From positions 97,591,804 through 97,655,803 of the forward strand of contig OX457025.1 in the NCBI GenBank assembly GCA_949752745.1: a stretch of DNA of 64,000 bases, read 5' to 3'. The position numbers and the translations under genes are program-made. The stretch is from Protula sp. h YS-2021 (taxonomy: Eukaryota > Annelida > Polychaeta > Sabellida > Serpulidae). This document shows, piece after piece, positions 35,022-44,757 of the stretch. Positions within the stretch are counted from its first letter, which is position 1. The number at the start of each line of letters is the position of its first letter. The notes below the pieces were generated by a model, which did no database searches, was not told the origin of the DNA, and saw only the letters and a list, made by a program, of their open reading frames with translations.

Positions 35022-36003
35022 GTGGAGGCATTTTCTTCAACTTCGCCAGCCGTCGCTTCCCCTGCCGTCGTTTCACGTCCCGTCGCTTCCCTGCCGCCGC
35101 TTCCCCTGCCTCTGCCTCTAGCGCCGCCGCTACCTCTGCCTCTGCCGCTGCCGTCATCCTCCCTGCAGCCGACCCTCCTCCTGTGCGCTGCTACCGCGGC
35201 CCTGTGCGACTTAAAACCTCTGCCCATAACATTGCAATAATGATAGTCCGGCTTCAATGCTTGTGGGCATGACTGTTCGTGCACTCTCATAGACTGTCCT
35301 GCCGGAATTCCATAATGGCAGAACTCGCAATACTCTATATCTTCAGCCGTATCCAAGAACTGCACGATATTCTGGAGGGTTGACTCTTTTCTAGAGCCAT
35401 CCTCCTGTTTTAAGTCGACCAGTTCCACGGTGCGGTCATAATCGGAGGACGACTGCATCAGGCTAAAGTCAACCACTGGCATATCCGTATTACTGGCGAC
35501 AGCGGCTGCAACCTCGTCCTCAGGAGCTGGTGGCGGACTGTCCGGCCTTGTAACGGTGGCACTGGGTAAGTGCCGCCTCTCCGTAACTGGTGCCACCGAC
35601 ACCTTCCGGACAGTCACATCAGCTTCCCTTGGAGTTGATTTCGGCGGAGTCGTCATCGTCGACGCTGTGGCTTTAGCAGGAGTCGCTTTGACAGGAGTCG
35701 CCTCTGTCATGGTTGCTGCTGTGGCCTTGGCAGGAGTCGTTCTGGCTGGCCTTTCTTCCTGGCAGGGCGACAGGTCCCTGAACTGGTAGGGCGACACCTC
35801 CCTCCGTCGCTTGTAGCTTCCTCCGCCGCCCTGCCAAACCGGTTGTATTCCTGTTCTGGCTTGGTCCTCAGAAAATCCCTCCACTTCTTAAAGAGGAATG
35901 CCTGGTAATCCACGTAGATCTCTTCGAAGAGGTCGACATCCTTCTGGCTTAGGAAGTACTTCTTCCTTCTTTCCTCAGAGAAGAATTCAGCCTTATGTTG
36001 CAT
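35009..36003 (-). pseudogene. C2HC zinc-finger protein, frameshifted
   Basis: Minus-strand gene starting at ATG 36,003. The first frame (to about 35,830) encodes a charged N-terminus ('FFSEERRKKYFLSQKD') and then overlaps a second frame that continues from about 35,880 to a TAG at 35,009. The second frame carries Ala/Thr/Pro-rich tracts, an acidic mid-part, a C-x2-C-x12-H-x4-C finger ('CEFCHYGIPAG'), a degenerate second finger lacking its second Cys ('YCNVMGRGFKSHRAAV') and an Arg/Gly-rich tail. A single-base frame change in the overlap best explains the pair. Codons are GC-rich, unlike the central genes. TATATAAT lies 68 bp upstream. Probably a DNA- or RNA-binding accessory protein (inference). 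Confidence 0.65.
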
Positions 36004-36070
36004 GGTTGTTTTTAGCACTTGCTTCTTCAGTGATCTAAAGCAGACTGACTGCGTACAGTGCGAGGCTGCT

Positions 36071-36078
36071 ATTATATA
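36071..36078 (-). promoter_or_regulatory. TATA box, left minus gene
   Basis: TATATAAT on the minus strand, 68 bp upstream of ATG 36,003, at the edge of the C-tract cluster that separates it from the plus-strand TATA box. Confidence 0.6.
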
Positions 36079-36084
36079 GGACCC

Positions 36085-36245
36085 CCCTGGCCAGCCGGTC
36101 TGAAGCGAGGACCCCCCCCGGCCCATGAACCTTTAAGCATACACTGTATCTATATGAGTGAGCTGGTCGACGACGCCCCCCCCCGGCTCACCGACCCCCC
36201 CGGCTCACCGACCCCCCCCCCCCCCCGGCTCACCGACCCCCCCGC
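36085..36245. promoter_or_regulatory. C-tract / GTCGAC cluster in left divergent promoter
   Basis: Runs of 6-16 C alternate with 'ggccag', 'ctggtcgacgac' and 'ggctcaccga'. The centre repeats the 45-bp block found at 32,119-32,165. It lies between two divergent TATA boxes and is likely a shared promoter or origin element (inference). Confidence 0.6.
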
Positions 36246-36269
36246 TCGCTCACGGCTCACCGACAGTAG

Positions 36270-36277
36270 TATAAAAA
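36270..36277 (+). promoter_or_regulatory. TATA box, left plus gene
   Basis: TATAAAAA, 51 bp upstream of the ATG at 36,321. Confidence 0.65.
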
Positions 36278-36320
36278 GGTCGGGTCGACACCGCTATGGC
36301 CATTGCATTGCCAAACCATC

Positions 36321-37426
36321 ATGGAGACGTCTCGAAAAGCAGCAACGGCTAGCAACATGGAAATTGATAGCCTGTTTAGCAATGAAACAGTGACTTTTAC
36401 AGATGCAGTTTTAACTGTAGAGGAGACTGCTGCCTTCCTAAGTACACTAGCAGAAGCTGAAAAAGCCTTGGAGGAAGCATTAGGGGCTCCGTCATCCGTG
36501 TCTACAGTACAGCAAACTAGGCCTGAAGAAGTACAGCAAGCAATGCCCGATCCTGAGGGATCTGACTACCCGTTCTGGGTTGCCAATGCGCTTGTAAATG
36601 GTAGCGCCAAGCCAAGCCAAGTAAGCCAAGTACAAAGCTACAGGCGCATCTAGAGCATCTTGAGGAGGAAGTGGTCATGTCAAGCGATGACGACGGTGAC
36701 GACGACCATGACAACGACGGCGATGACAACGACGGTGATGACAACGACGGTGATGACGACAATGACGACAACGACGATAACGACAGCGACGATGATGACA
36801 AGCAGCTCAAATCTAAATTTGAATTGAACAAAACTATTCCTGTTACAGAGGAAGACGTCACGCTGTTGAAACGAAACTTTCAAGCAGTGATGCCTCTGAT
36901 CGATTGCAACATTTAATGGCGTTTATGTGAAGAAGGCTTTTTCAATCAGCACGCATACATGTACCTAACGGAAGAAGTGAACACTGTCATTCAGCTTATC
37001 TACATGCTGGAAGGAAACATAGAGCATCTTCCCGCGTCAGAGCCGCAGTTCTCCGAAGCCATGACCCGACGTTTCGTTCAACTTATTAGAAGTCTTCATG
37101 AGGAACTTTTTAAGACTTTATGTCTACCGGCGCCAAAGTGTGTTGATGAGGATCGCGATTCCAAATGTGCAAAGTTCATGCTACATGGCTTCAAGTACCT
37201 TGAAGAACGTATTAAGGTGTATGATATGATGGCTTACCTCTATGAAAAAGGACATTTCACCATGCCAATGCTCTTTCAATGGATAATTGGGAGTCGCAAA
37301 CGAGGAGACTTTTTAGTGATTGTCATGAGACAATCTCTGACAGACGGTTTGCCAACAGCCTTTCTGGATGGTTTCAACGAGATCACTCCGCGATTTTGCA
37401 AACATCTCATGAAAACATATATGTAA
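36321..37426 (+). pseudogene. Unknown acidic-linker protein, frameshift plus stop
   Basis: Start ATG 36,321. The first frame runs to a TAG near 36,651. From about 36,620 a second frame takes over with an acidic, Asp-rich low-complexity tract (36,680-36,800). That frame ends in TAA at 36,914-36,916 but continues open without interruption on the far side of the stop to 37,426. I therefore read one gene broken by one frame change and one in-frame stop. The last third is alpha-helical and Cys-poor ('VIQLIYMLEGNIEH', 'WIIGSRKRGDFLV'). No domain is recognised. It could also be two genes, the second starting at ATG 36,959. The next gene's TATA box follows within 10 bp. Confidence 0.55.
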
Positions 37427-37432
37427 TGTCCA

Positions 37433-37440
37433 TATAAAAG
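37433..37440 (+). promoter_or_regulatory. TATA box
   Basis: TATAAAAG, 48 bp before ATG 37,481. It suggests a separate promoter for the next gene despite tight packing. Confidence 0.6.
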
Positions 37441-37480
37441 GAGTGAGGTGTCAAGTGCAGTCATCATTCGACGCGCAGCC

Positions 37481-38101
37481 ATGGAGAAGACAAGCAGCTT
37501 TAAAATTAGTGCAAACTTAACCATTACTGTGGAGCATGGACAATTTGGATTATTTATTCGAATTAAACGTGGAGAGAGATGGCTTGCTTTATCACCATCC
37601 TTGTGGAAGATTGTGTGGCTGAACTTAGCAAGATTACGCGACATTGGCTTCAAACTGTACTTAACACAAACGAAGTGGCTTGAAGTCATTTCATACTTGG
37701 ATATGCGCTATGTGAGTTTTGTGCAAGCATCACTGTTTGAAGGGAAAGAATACAAGTATTACATCAACATGAATGATGGTGAATGGGAGACATTGCTTCA
37801 GGAGATGGATAGCATTAATTCAACCTTATTGCCATGTACGGAATGTCATGGTAAGAAAACTCCTATCAAGCTGCAAAAGGACAATCGGATGAAAGTGTCA
37901 AAGTTATCCAAGAAAAGACTGGCTGAAGTTCAATTGGAGAATATGGATGTGCAAAATCAACTTGGACTTACCTGTGAATATTGTGGTGCTTACGGATATG
38001 CTGAGGATTATGATTGTCACTGCCACAAGTACAATTGTAAGTTGTGTGAACCAGACAACTTCTGCAACAAGTTCGGCTCACTAACTGTTTCTGCGGAGTG
38101 A
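37481..38101 (+). CDS. Two-domain PC4-like protein with Cys-rich tail
   Basis: 206 residues. I see two similar halves: 'GLFIRIKRGERWLALSPSLW' followed by a helix, then 'MRYVSFV...KYYINMNDGEW' followed by 'LLQEMDS'. Each is a beta-strand-rich piece ending in a W-containing helix, the layout of a PC4 fold. The same texture occurs in the minus-strand proteins at 44,908-45,976. The last 80 residues have four C-x2-C or similar pairs ('CTECHG', 'CEYCGAYG', 'CKLCEPDNFC') that could bind zinc. The start is the ATG with good context after the TATA box; an upstream ATT/GTG start is unlikely. The PC4 link is inference from pattern, not a proven homology. Confidence 0.6.
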   Translation: MEKTSSFKISANLTITVEHGQFGLFIRIKRGERWLALSPSLWKIVWLNLARLRDIGFKLYLTQTKWLEVISYLDMRYVSFVQASLFEGKEYKYYINMNDGEWETLLQEMDSINSTLLPCTECHGKKTPIKLQKDNRMKVSKLSKKRLAEVQLENMDVQNQLGLTCEYCGAYGYAEDYDCHCHKYNCKLCEPDNFCNKFGSLTVSAE

Positions 38102-38165
38102 GACTGAGAGTCATTTGCTTACCAGCCGTCATAGTGTGCAGACGTGTTATATGGACATGTGAAAG

Positions 38166-38453
38166 ATGGATGTAGAAACGTGTTTCAAGGACAAGTATGT
38201 GGACTACATGATAAGTGAACTGGCACGTTTTGGATCTATTCAACAACAACTGCAGCACTTTGACATTTATTTGGAACTTGCTCATTCCACGTTGAACGTA
38301 CCAAACTTACGCGAGGATTTCATCAAAGAGTGTGTGTTTTCAAACATTGGTGGAGCTGAGGAGTTTGATGTGGAAGCAGCATATCACTTCGCTCGATTTG
38401 ATCCAAGACTTTTTGATGAAGTGAGAGAGGGGTTAATCTACATTGCAGTATAA
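38166..38453 (+). CDS. Small protein of unknown function
   Basis: 95 residues, acidic, predicted helical ('YMISELARFGSIQQQLQHF'), with no signal peptide or membrane span. The stop and the next gene's start share a base (TAATG at 38,451-38,455). No family is recognised. Its position before the integrase suggests an accessory gene. Confidence 0.6.
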   Translation: MDVETCFKDKYVDYMISELARFGSIQQQLQHFDIYLELAHSTLNVPNLREDFIKECVFSNIGGAEEFDVEAAYHFARFDPRLFDEVREGLIYIAV

Positions 38454-38785
38454 TGGCGGACATTACATTGAGACAATATATTGTGCAAAAAACATATTGT
38501 GAAGAAATGTTATTAGCTGTAAAAAAGTTTGCATGTTTAGTATGTCCTGCTTGTGAAAATGAAGAGTGTTCAGAACATATGTGTCATTCTACATGTGTCT
38601 ATACATATTGGAATGAAGCTAAATATTACATTCATTTAGATAAAGTGTTAGATAATGCAAATCAACGTTGTGAAAAATATGGTATAGATGCTATCACATT
38701 TGATGAATTAAGTAGCTGGTTAATATACATTGAAGATCAATGGACTCCAATTATTCACACCATAGTATCAATACTTGATTTGTAA
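38453..38785 (+). CDS. Small Cys-containing protein of unknown function
   Basis: 110 residues from ATG 38,453, overlapping the previous stop by one base. It has a compact Cys/His cluster near residues 28-50 ('CLVCPACENEECSEHMC') that could bind zinc, then a helical C-terminus ('FDELSSWLIYIEDQW'). AT-rich codons like its neighbours. Function unknown. Confidence 0.6.
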   Translation: MADITLRQYIVQKTYCEEMLLAVKKFACLVCPACENEECSEHMCHSTCVYTYWNEAKYYIHLDKVLDNANQRCEKYGIDAITFDELSSWLIYIEDQWTPIIHTIVSILDL

Positions 38786-38930
38786 GATATGTTGATAAAA
38801 TAAAATTTAAGATGTGTTGATAAAATGCAAGATATGTTGATAACATAAAATGTTAGATGTGTTGATAAAATGCAAGATGTGTTGATAAAATAAAATGCAA
38901 GATATGTTAACAAGTGTTGATCATTTAGTG
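38785..38930. repeat. Short tandem repeat before the integrase
   Basis: Six diverged copies of 'aagatgtgttgataaaat', spaced 20-30 bp, ending just upstream of the integrase ATG. It replaces any clear TATA box there. Confidence 0.75.
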
Positions 38931-38935
38931 TTAAC

Positions 38936-40035
38936 ATGTCGACGTGGAAAGACTACTTAACCAATATTTACTTTAAACCTGGTCAACCCGGGGCATTTGC
39001 TGGTCCTTACAAACTTTATCACATATTAAAAAACATGATCAACCAGTCACTCATTCACAAGTGAAGAAATGGTTACAGGATCAAGATGCCTTCAGTTTAC
39101 TACAACCTGTAAAATACAGGTTTAAAAGGCAACGTGTCATTACACGTGGAATTGATGACATGTGGGATATTGATTTAGCTGACATGGGAAACATAGCTTC
39201 CTATAATGATGACACCCACTTTTTATTGGTTGTCATTGATGTGTTTTCCAAATATTTATGGGTGCAACCATTACCTAATAAATCACATACCAGCGTCATA
39301 GAAGCCTTTCAAAAGATTTTTCATGAAACACAACGAAGACCACGAACTCTAAGGTCAGATAAAGGAACTGAATTTAAAAACAGATGGGTAAAAGCATTTT
39401 TGAAGAAGGAGGGAATACATGCCTATACGACAAAGAATGAAACCAAAGCCAACTTTGCTGAGAGAGTCATTCGTACTCTAAAGGGAATGATGTATCGTTA
39501 TTTCCTTCATAATCAAACGTATCGATACATGGACATCCTTCCAGACATAGTGTATAATTACAACCATAGACCTCATGGCTCCCTCCCTAATAAGTATGCT
39601 CCTGCAGATATTCGTAAAGACATAGAATCGAAAGTGTGGAAGTATATGTATGTAGACAAATTGAAATTAAAACCAAAGAAGAAAAAACCCTACAAATTTA
39701 AAATTGGTGATCAGGTTCGCATTTCTCACATGAAATATGTATTTCAACGGGATTATCATATAAAGTGGACGCAAGAAGTGTTCATTATCACACATCGTTG
39801 TAAGAAGCAAGGAATACACTTGTATCGTGTGAAAGACTTTTTAGATGAAGATATTGATGGACATTTTTATGAAGAAGAACTGCAGAAAGTGACAAAAGAT
39901 ATTGAATCAGTCTACAGAATTGAAAAGGTTTTGAAAACACGAAAAAGACGCGGTGTTAAAGAATTATTTGTGAAGTGGTTAGGTTGGCCAAAGAAGTTTA
40001 ACAGTTGGGTGAAAGAAACAGATATTCGAAAATGA
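38936..40035 (+). pseudogene. INT: Polinton retroviral-type integrase, one frameshift
   Basis: Inserts element DNA into the host chromosome. ATG 38,936 opens a frame of about 40 codons that ends in TGA at 39,062-39,064. From about 39,030 the main frame runs to TGA 40,033-40,035. The frame changes at the A6 run 39,028-39,033. The main frame has an HHCC-like linker remnant, the rve core with acidic residues in 'WDIDLADM', 'LRSDKGTEF' and 'NFAERVIRTLK' (DDE triad), then basic sequence and a C-terminal chromodomain ('YRIEKVLKTRKRRG' and 'FVKWLGWPKKFNSWV'). Integrase plus chromodomain is the Polinton arrangement. The stop overlaps the ATPase start (ATGA). Confidence 0.95.
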
Positions 40036-40691
40036 AGCATCCATTCACGTGTTTAGTCTCTGGACCTGCAGGCAGTGGTAAAACTTCTCTAGTTAGAGAA
40101 ATTCTAGAACGAAAGTTAATTAAACCCTCTCCAAAAAGCATTTTATGGCTCTATGCAGCAGATCAGCCTTTGTATAAGGGAATGAAAGGTGTGGAATTTT
40201 ACCAAGACATTCCAGATAACATTGAAGAGCGTTTTAACCCGAAAAAACCAAACTTACTCATCATTGATGACTAAATGACCAAATGTCATAGTGATGAGCG
40301 CATGACACGTCTCTTTAGTGTTGGCAGCAGTCATCAAAATCTAAGCATTATTGTTATTGTGCATAATTTGTTTCATCATGGTAGAGAAATGCGTAATATT
40401 AGTTTGAATACACATTACATCATTCTGTTTAAAAATCCTAGAGACAGTCAACAAATAAGTACATTAGCGCGACAAATGTATGCTGGAAAATCTCAATTTC
40501 TCATAGAAGTCTATCAAGATGCTACCAGCAAAACTCATGGCTATTTATTCATTGATTTGAAGCCGAAGACAAATGATCAACTACGTATTCGTACAGGCAT
40601 TTTACCAAAAGATACACATTACGTATATGTTGATAAGGTAGCGTATGAACAAGAACCAAGTCACTTAACCATTCGCAGCCAAGATGTCTAA
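40032..40691 (+). pseudogene. ATP: Genome-packaging ATPase (A32/FtsK type), one nonsense codon
   Basis: Predicted to pump DNA into capsids. Walker A at residues 11-19 (GPAGSGKTS) and Walker B at 75-80 (LLIIDD) are intact. Codon 81 is TAA (40,272-40,274), directly after the Walker B acidic pair. The same frame then continues for 138 residues with the expected sensor region ('SVGSSHQNLSIIVIVHN' and 'YIILFKNPRDSQQ'). The total, 219 codons plus the stop, fits Polinton ATPases. The ATG right after the stop could start a C-terminal fragment without nucleotide binding. Start overlaps the integrase stop by four bases; the end overlaps the next gene by eight. Confidence 0.95.
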
Positions 40692-40996
40692 ACGTATTCA
40701 AGCGAATCAACCTTTCCTTCACTTGCTCGCACGCAGCGGGCCTAAACGACGTAAATCCTTGCTACAACAAGCTACTCAGGAGGAATTAACTAGCTTGTTT
40801 GAAATTTGTTTGAATATATTGCGGGGACATTTACCCTTAAGCTCAATAAGGTATAAGTTATTCAAGCGTGAACGTCATACCCTACGTACACTAGCAGATA
40901 AGAAGAAAAAAGAAGTTGGTTAATCAGAAAGGAGGATTTATTGGAGCTATTGCTAAATTTGCATTACCCTTGTTAGCTCAGTTGCTGTTAAAATGA
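40684..40996 (+). pseudogene. Small conserved Polinton protein with hydrophobic tail, frameshifted
   Basis: 79 codons from ATG 40,684 to TAA 40,921-40,923. The alternative frame entered near the A6 run at about 40,907-40,912 continues to TGA 40,994-40,996 with a Gly-Gly-containing hydrophobic tail ('GGFIGAIAKFALPLLA'). From memory, Mavericks often carry a small protein of this design (helical, basic, ending in a GGF-hydrophobic segment) between ATPase and capsid genes. The GG could be a protease site, and a virion-membrane or minor capsid role is plausible (inference). Overlaps the ATPase by eight bases and the next gene by four (ATGA). Confidence 0.65.
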
Positions 40997-41583
40997 AACA
41001 TACTTTGAAAATGGTTCTCATTCCTGAATATGAATATGAAATGTTGTTAGAAAAGAAGGGAAAAGATATTGAAATCAAAACGAAAGTGAATAAACTTTTA
41101 CGTTGGAAACGAACTCGTGAAAAAGCAATAGAAATGTCTCAAGTGCTTGGACGTCATTTACGAACAATTCAATCACAACAACAACGACAAAAGTCTGTTA
41201 CAGCATTTAATGCAGAAAAATCAGAAAAGTCTCAACAGTTTCTAAACCATTTTCAACCTATTTATCATGTAAAATTAACACAACTTCTGGCAGAACTTAA
41301 GAAATATGGTGCGAGATGGACAGATAAAAATGAACTTGTTTTAAAAACAGGTACTGTCATTACAAATTCTAACATTATTGATTTGTTGAAAGAAGCACTG
41401 GTTGCTACAAAAAGAAAAGAACGACGAGAACCACCACGTGGTTGTAAGCAGTTTATTGAGGAAATTGTAGACGCTAATATTCCAAAAACTGTTTTTGGCA
41501 AAAAGACAACTCGTGAAGATATTACAAAAGAGCAACAACAACGTCAACAAAGGTTGTTTCCAGAAGGATGGAAAACTTTTTAA
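40993..41583 (+). CDS. Conserved Polinton virion-associated protein, unknown function
   Basis: 196 residues, intact, very basic. It starts with 'MVLIPEYEYEMLLEKK', a 'KMVLVPxxxY' opening I recall from proteins in the same position in other Mavericks. A helical, Gln/Lys-rich middle follows, then 'LLAELKKYGARWTDKNELV' and a basic C-terminus ending 'LFPEGWKTF'. There is no membrane span. It starts in an ATGA overlap and its last 16 bases overlap the next gene. Probably a structural or assembly protein (inference). Confidence 0.65.
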   Translation: MKHTLKMVLIPEYEYEMLLEKKGKDIEIKTKVNKLLRWKRTREKAIEMSQVLGRHLRTIQSQQQRQKSVTAFNAEKSEKSQQFLNHFQPIYHVKLTQLLAELKKYGARWTDKNELVLKTGTVITNSNIIDLLKEALVATKRKERREPPRGCKQFIEEIVDANIPKTVFGKKTTREDITKEQQQRQQRLFPEGWKTF

Positions 41584-41777
41584 CATGGATTAAAGAGTTA
41601 TGGTGTTGTTGTTGTAAAGAAAATGGAAATAAAAATACTATTCCTGTAAAAATTAGGTGTGTTAGTGCTTGTTGTCAGGGAGAAGTAGTAGATACCAATT
41701 TAGATCATGTAGATAGCAATTTAGACAACAATGTAGACAGCAATGTAGAAAGTGAGGATGAAGAGTGTCAAACATGA
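41568..41777 (+). CDS. Small acidic protein with CCCC motif
   Basis: 69 residues. N-terminal 'MENFLTWIKELWCCCCKENG' is amphipathic with four consecutive Cys, a pattern that could be palmitoylated or bind metal. The C-terminal half is an Asp/Asn repeat ('DTNLDHVDSNLDNNVDS') ending acidic. It overlaps the preceding gene by 16 bases in another frame. Function unknown; membrane attachment is a guess. Confidence 0.55.
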   Translation: MENFLTWIKELWCCCCKENGNKNTIPVKIRCVSACCQGEVVDTNLDHVDSNLDNNVDSNVESEDEECQT

Positions 41778-41831
41778 AGTAATGTATATACACATCTGGT
41801 CTATCTGCATCACATAAACGATTTAGCTGTC

Positions 41832-42596
41832 ATGGAGTCAAAAAGTTTTTACATTACTTTACCCAGCAATGCTAGTATGAACTATTATCCCAACAACAAG
41901 ACTTCGAATTATCAAATTCGTATGCCTCGAACCATCTATCTGAACGGAAAATATGAAGTGGCTTTAGCTGAAATTCAATATCCACATACATGGACAACCA
42001 TGAGACATGGAATGGACTATACTATTCAGTATCGACAACAACCACTGAATGATGTTGTTCTTGACACAATCAATATTTCTTATGGTTACTACAGATCCAT
42101 ACAAGAGATATGTCAGGCAGTCAATAAAGAAGCGTCTAATTCTATGAAAGATGACCTTAAAGAAGCTATTCAGATAAAGTATGATAAAATTAGACGACGT
42201 GTTTTTCTATTTCTAAATCATAGCTTTGAAGTGTCATTCTCCGTTGGATTAGCTGAGATTTTAGGATTTATCCCAGATCAATGGTATACTGAAACGTGTA
42301 CAGCTGAACATAAAGCTGATGTGAAACAGGGATTTTATACACTTTATGTATACTGTAGTATTTGTGAGCCACAAGTTGTTGGTGATTATTATGTCCCTTT
42401 GCTACGTTCTGTTGGAATACAAGGACATGATGGAGACATTATCATGAAAAGTTATGGAGAACCTCATTATGTTCCTGTAAACACATCCAAATTTGGCGTG
42501 ATAGAAATGAATATTAAGGACGACACAGGCCATAATGTTCCATTTCAAACTGAAAAGGTGATCTGTAAACTTCATTTTCGACCAAAAGCATTATGA
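41832..42596 (+). CDS. PY: Penton-like minor capsid protein (single jelly roll)
   Basis: 254 residues, intact. It opens with 'FYITLPSNASMNYYPNNKTS', continues 'LNGKYEVALAEIQYPHTW', and is beta-rich throughout, ending 'VICKLHFRPKAL'. The 'LPSNAS...YP.N..S' and 'EVAL.EI.YP..W' blocks are hallmarks of the Polinton PY protein, which is predicted to form the vertex penton. ATG 41,832 follows a 54-bp gap after the CCCC-motif gene. The TGA overlaps the next ATG (ATGA). Confidence 0.92.
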   Translation: MESKSFYITLPSNASMNYYPNNKTSNYQIRMPRTIYLNGKYEVALAEIQYPHTWTTMRHGMDYTIQYRQQPLNDVVLDTINISYGYYRSIQEICQAVNKEASNSMKDDLKEAIQIKYDKIRRRVFLFLNHSFEVSFSVGLAEILGFIPDQWYTETCTAEHKADVKQGFYTLYVYCSICEPQVVGDYYVPLLRSVGIQGHDGDIIMKSYGEPHYVPVNTSKFGVIEMNIKDDTGHNVPFQTEKVICKLHFRPKAL

Positions 42597-42922
42597 AAGC
42601 ATACACACACAATCCATCTATATATCGCAACCATTTTCTTCGTCAAGTGGGTGGAGAATTACCAGGATTTAAAGGAGCGCGAATACAATATGGACATGGT
42701 ATTGGTTCAATACTGGGATCATTGGCTCGAAAAGCTATTCCACTGCTTAAGACAGGGGCTAAAATCGTTGCACCACATCTTAAAAGGGCTGCAAAAGATA
42801 TCGCGAAAGATGTTACAGGTCGAGTAGCACAACGTATGTTTGGTGGTGGATTACGAGGACAAAAGAGAGCGAAACGAGCAAAACGTGTCAGAAGGCGAAA
42901 GGCAGCTAAACGGATAACATAA
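42593..42922 (+). CDS. Basic minor virion protein (pVI/pX-like)
   Basis: 109 residues. The N-terminus has Tyr/Gly-rich 'GELPGFKGARIQYGHGIGS', a central amphipathic segment ('AIPLLKTGAKIVAPHLK') and an Arg/Lys-rich DNA-binding C-terminus ('RAKRAKRVRRRKAAKR'). The layout resembles Polinton and adintovirus small virion proteins compared with adenovirus pVI/pX, and the Gly-rich stretch could be a site for the element's own protease. Placed between penton and major capsid genes, as in other Polintons. Overlaps the penton gene by four bases. Confidence 0.75.
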   Translation: MKAYTHNPSIYRNHFLRQVGGELPGFKGARIQYGHGIGSILGSLARKAIPLLKTGAKIVAPHLKRAAKDIAKDVTGRVAQRMFGGGLRGQKRAKRAKRVRRRKAAKRIT

Positions 42923-42950
42923 AAAAACATAAGAAAGATATTTTTTAATC

Positions 42951-44323
42951 ATGTCTTTAATTCATAATCATTCTTGTGAATGTAGCCTTTCTCCATTAGA
43001 ATGGTTTCACATACCACCAACGCAAACTGCTGTAGAAAAAAGTTATAATGTAGACTATCAACCAATGACTACCACTAGAGAGGGTGCTCCAATAGAATTC
43101 TACATTCCTGCGAGTACAGAAGAATATCTAGATTTAAAGAACAGTAAACTCCATATTGTATGTCGCATTGTAAAGGCTGATGGAACACTGTGTGGTGTAG
43201 ATAATAACGTGTCATGTATCAATGATTTGTTTAATGGGTTATGGTCTGATATTGAACTATTTCTAAATGATCGTTTGATATCACATAGTAACAATACCCA
43301 TGGTTATACCAGCATCATATCTCATCTCATTCATGACTCGGAAGAAAGTCTCCATTCTGAGCGCTCTATGCGTCTCATCTTTAAAGATACTGCCGGGTCA
43401 ATGAATACTCATGAGGTGAAAAGACCTAATCATGAAAGATATGTATCAGGTTTTCATGTAAATATTGAAAGTGGTGATCTAGCTGAAACAGGAAATAATG
43501 GTTTACATAATCGCTATTTGTATACACGTCTAAGCCGTGAGTTTATGCTTACAGGTGGTTTAAGGGTAGATTTGTTTGAGCAGGATCGTTATCTTTCCAA
43601 TGGTGTTAGTATGAAATTACGTTTACATAGACAAAAAGATGGATATGTATTAATGGCTGCAAATAATGGTTTTAAAGTAGAAGTGAGAGAAGCGTTTTTA
43701 ACCATTCGCAAAGTGAGGGTTAGTCCAGGTATTCAGTTGGGACATGCAGATGCATTGATGAAAAGTCCTGCTAAGTTTATTATTAATAGAAAAGAGTGTA
43801 AAGTTTTAGCTATTCCAACTGGATTTCAATCTTTTGTGAAAGATAGCATCTTTTTAGGCCAATTACCAAAACGTATTGTCATTGGAATGGTTCATAATGA
43901 ATCCTTTGCTGGAACAGTATTGAGAAATCCATACAATTTTGAACATTTTAATCTTAACTTTATGCAGCTTTACTGTGATGGTGACCGGTCCTATCCAAAC
44001 CTCTCAAGCTTGATATAAATGAAGGCAAATATCTTGATGCTTTTGAAACTCTTTACAAATCTTTTGATAGATTGGATGGTGAGAAAAGTTCCATTATAAA
44101 ACGGGAAGATTGGCCTAGAGGTTATTCTTTATTTTCTTTTGACTTAACACCTGATTATGATGGTGCTGATCATTATGCCCTTATCAAACATGGGAATTTG
44201 AGACTAGAAATGAATTTTGCTGGTGCCTTGCAAAATACAGTCAATGTTATAGTGTATGCTGAATTTGATAACATTGTTGAAATAAGTGCAAATCGTAGCA
44301 TTCAATTCGACTACCAGTCATGA
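42951..44323 (+). pseudogene. PX: Major capsid protein (double jelly roll), one frameshift
   Basis: First frame: 355 codons from ATG 42,951 to TAA 44,016-44,018. A second frame, open across the same place, carries the C-terminal part to TGA 44,321-44,323, so a single-base frame change lies near 43,990-44,000. Hallmarks: 'EFYIPASTEEYLDLKNSKL' early, 'NDLFNGLWSDIELFLNDR' (first jelly roll), 'PKRIVIGMVHNESFAG' and, after the break, 'GYSLFSFDLTPDYDG' and 'VNVIVYAEFDN' (second jelly roll). These are conserved in Polinton capsid proteins, which form hexon-like trimers. The TGA overlaps the protease ATG (ATGA). Confidence 0.95.
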
Positions 44324-44757
44324 ACACGAAGCAGATAGAAGCCATCCTATCCCATGATGCCACGACAAAAGACTTGTTTCAAGGTGTGTTTGCCATGGAC
44401 CAGTTACCATCTTTACAACGCGGTGCCTATGTCATCAACACAGACGATCATGATGAGCCAGGAGAGCATTGGGTGGCAATATATTATGACGAAGACCCTG
44501 CAGAAAATTTTGAGTCTTATGGACTTTTACCTATAGACAGTCGTTTGAATAAGTTTTTAATGTTTAATTTCATTTATAATTCAGTTCCATTACAAACACC
44601 GATATCCTCTACATGTGGATTTTATTGTGTGCATTATATAATTCAAAGAGCTCGAGGACATAGTCCTTTTGAAATCATTGATGTATTAAGAAGAAGTGAT
44701 GGTGATTTTGTTGTAAAGGATTTTGTATATAGACATTATAAACCATTATTTTATTGA
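44320..44757 (+). CDS. PRO: Adenain-like cysteine protease
   Basis: 145 residues, intact. His50 in 'GEHWVAIYY', Glu65 in 'NFESYGLLP', Gln92 in 'PLQTPISSTCG' and Cys99 in 'STCGFYCVHY' form the His-Glu-Cys triad plus oxyanion Gln in adenovirus-protease order. It would cut virion precursors during maturation. Length is slightly short for the family. Last gene of the plus-strand block; AATAAA at 44,824-44,829 follows. Confidence 0.95.
   Translation: MNTKQIEAILSHDATTKDLFQGVFAMDQLPSLQRGAYVINTDDHDEPGEHWVAIYYDEDPAENFESYGLLPIDSRLNKFLMFNFIYNSVPLQTPISSTCGFYCVHYIIQRARGHSPFEIIDVLRRSDGDFVVKDFVYRHYKPLFY

Noticed and set aside
36671..36883. Asp-rich frame as an independent gene, and its valine-rich minus-strand shadow
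   Set aside because: The plus frame continues a larger broken gene on both sides; the minus frame is the complement of a GAC/GAT repeat.
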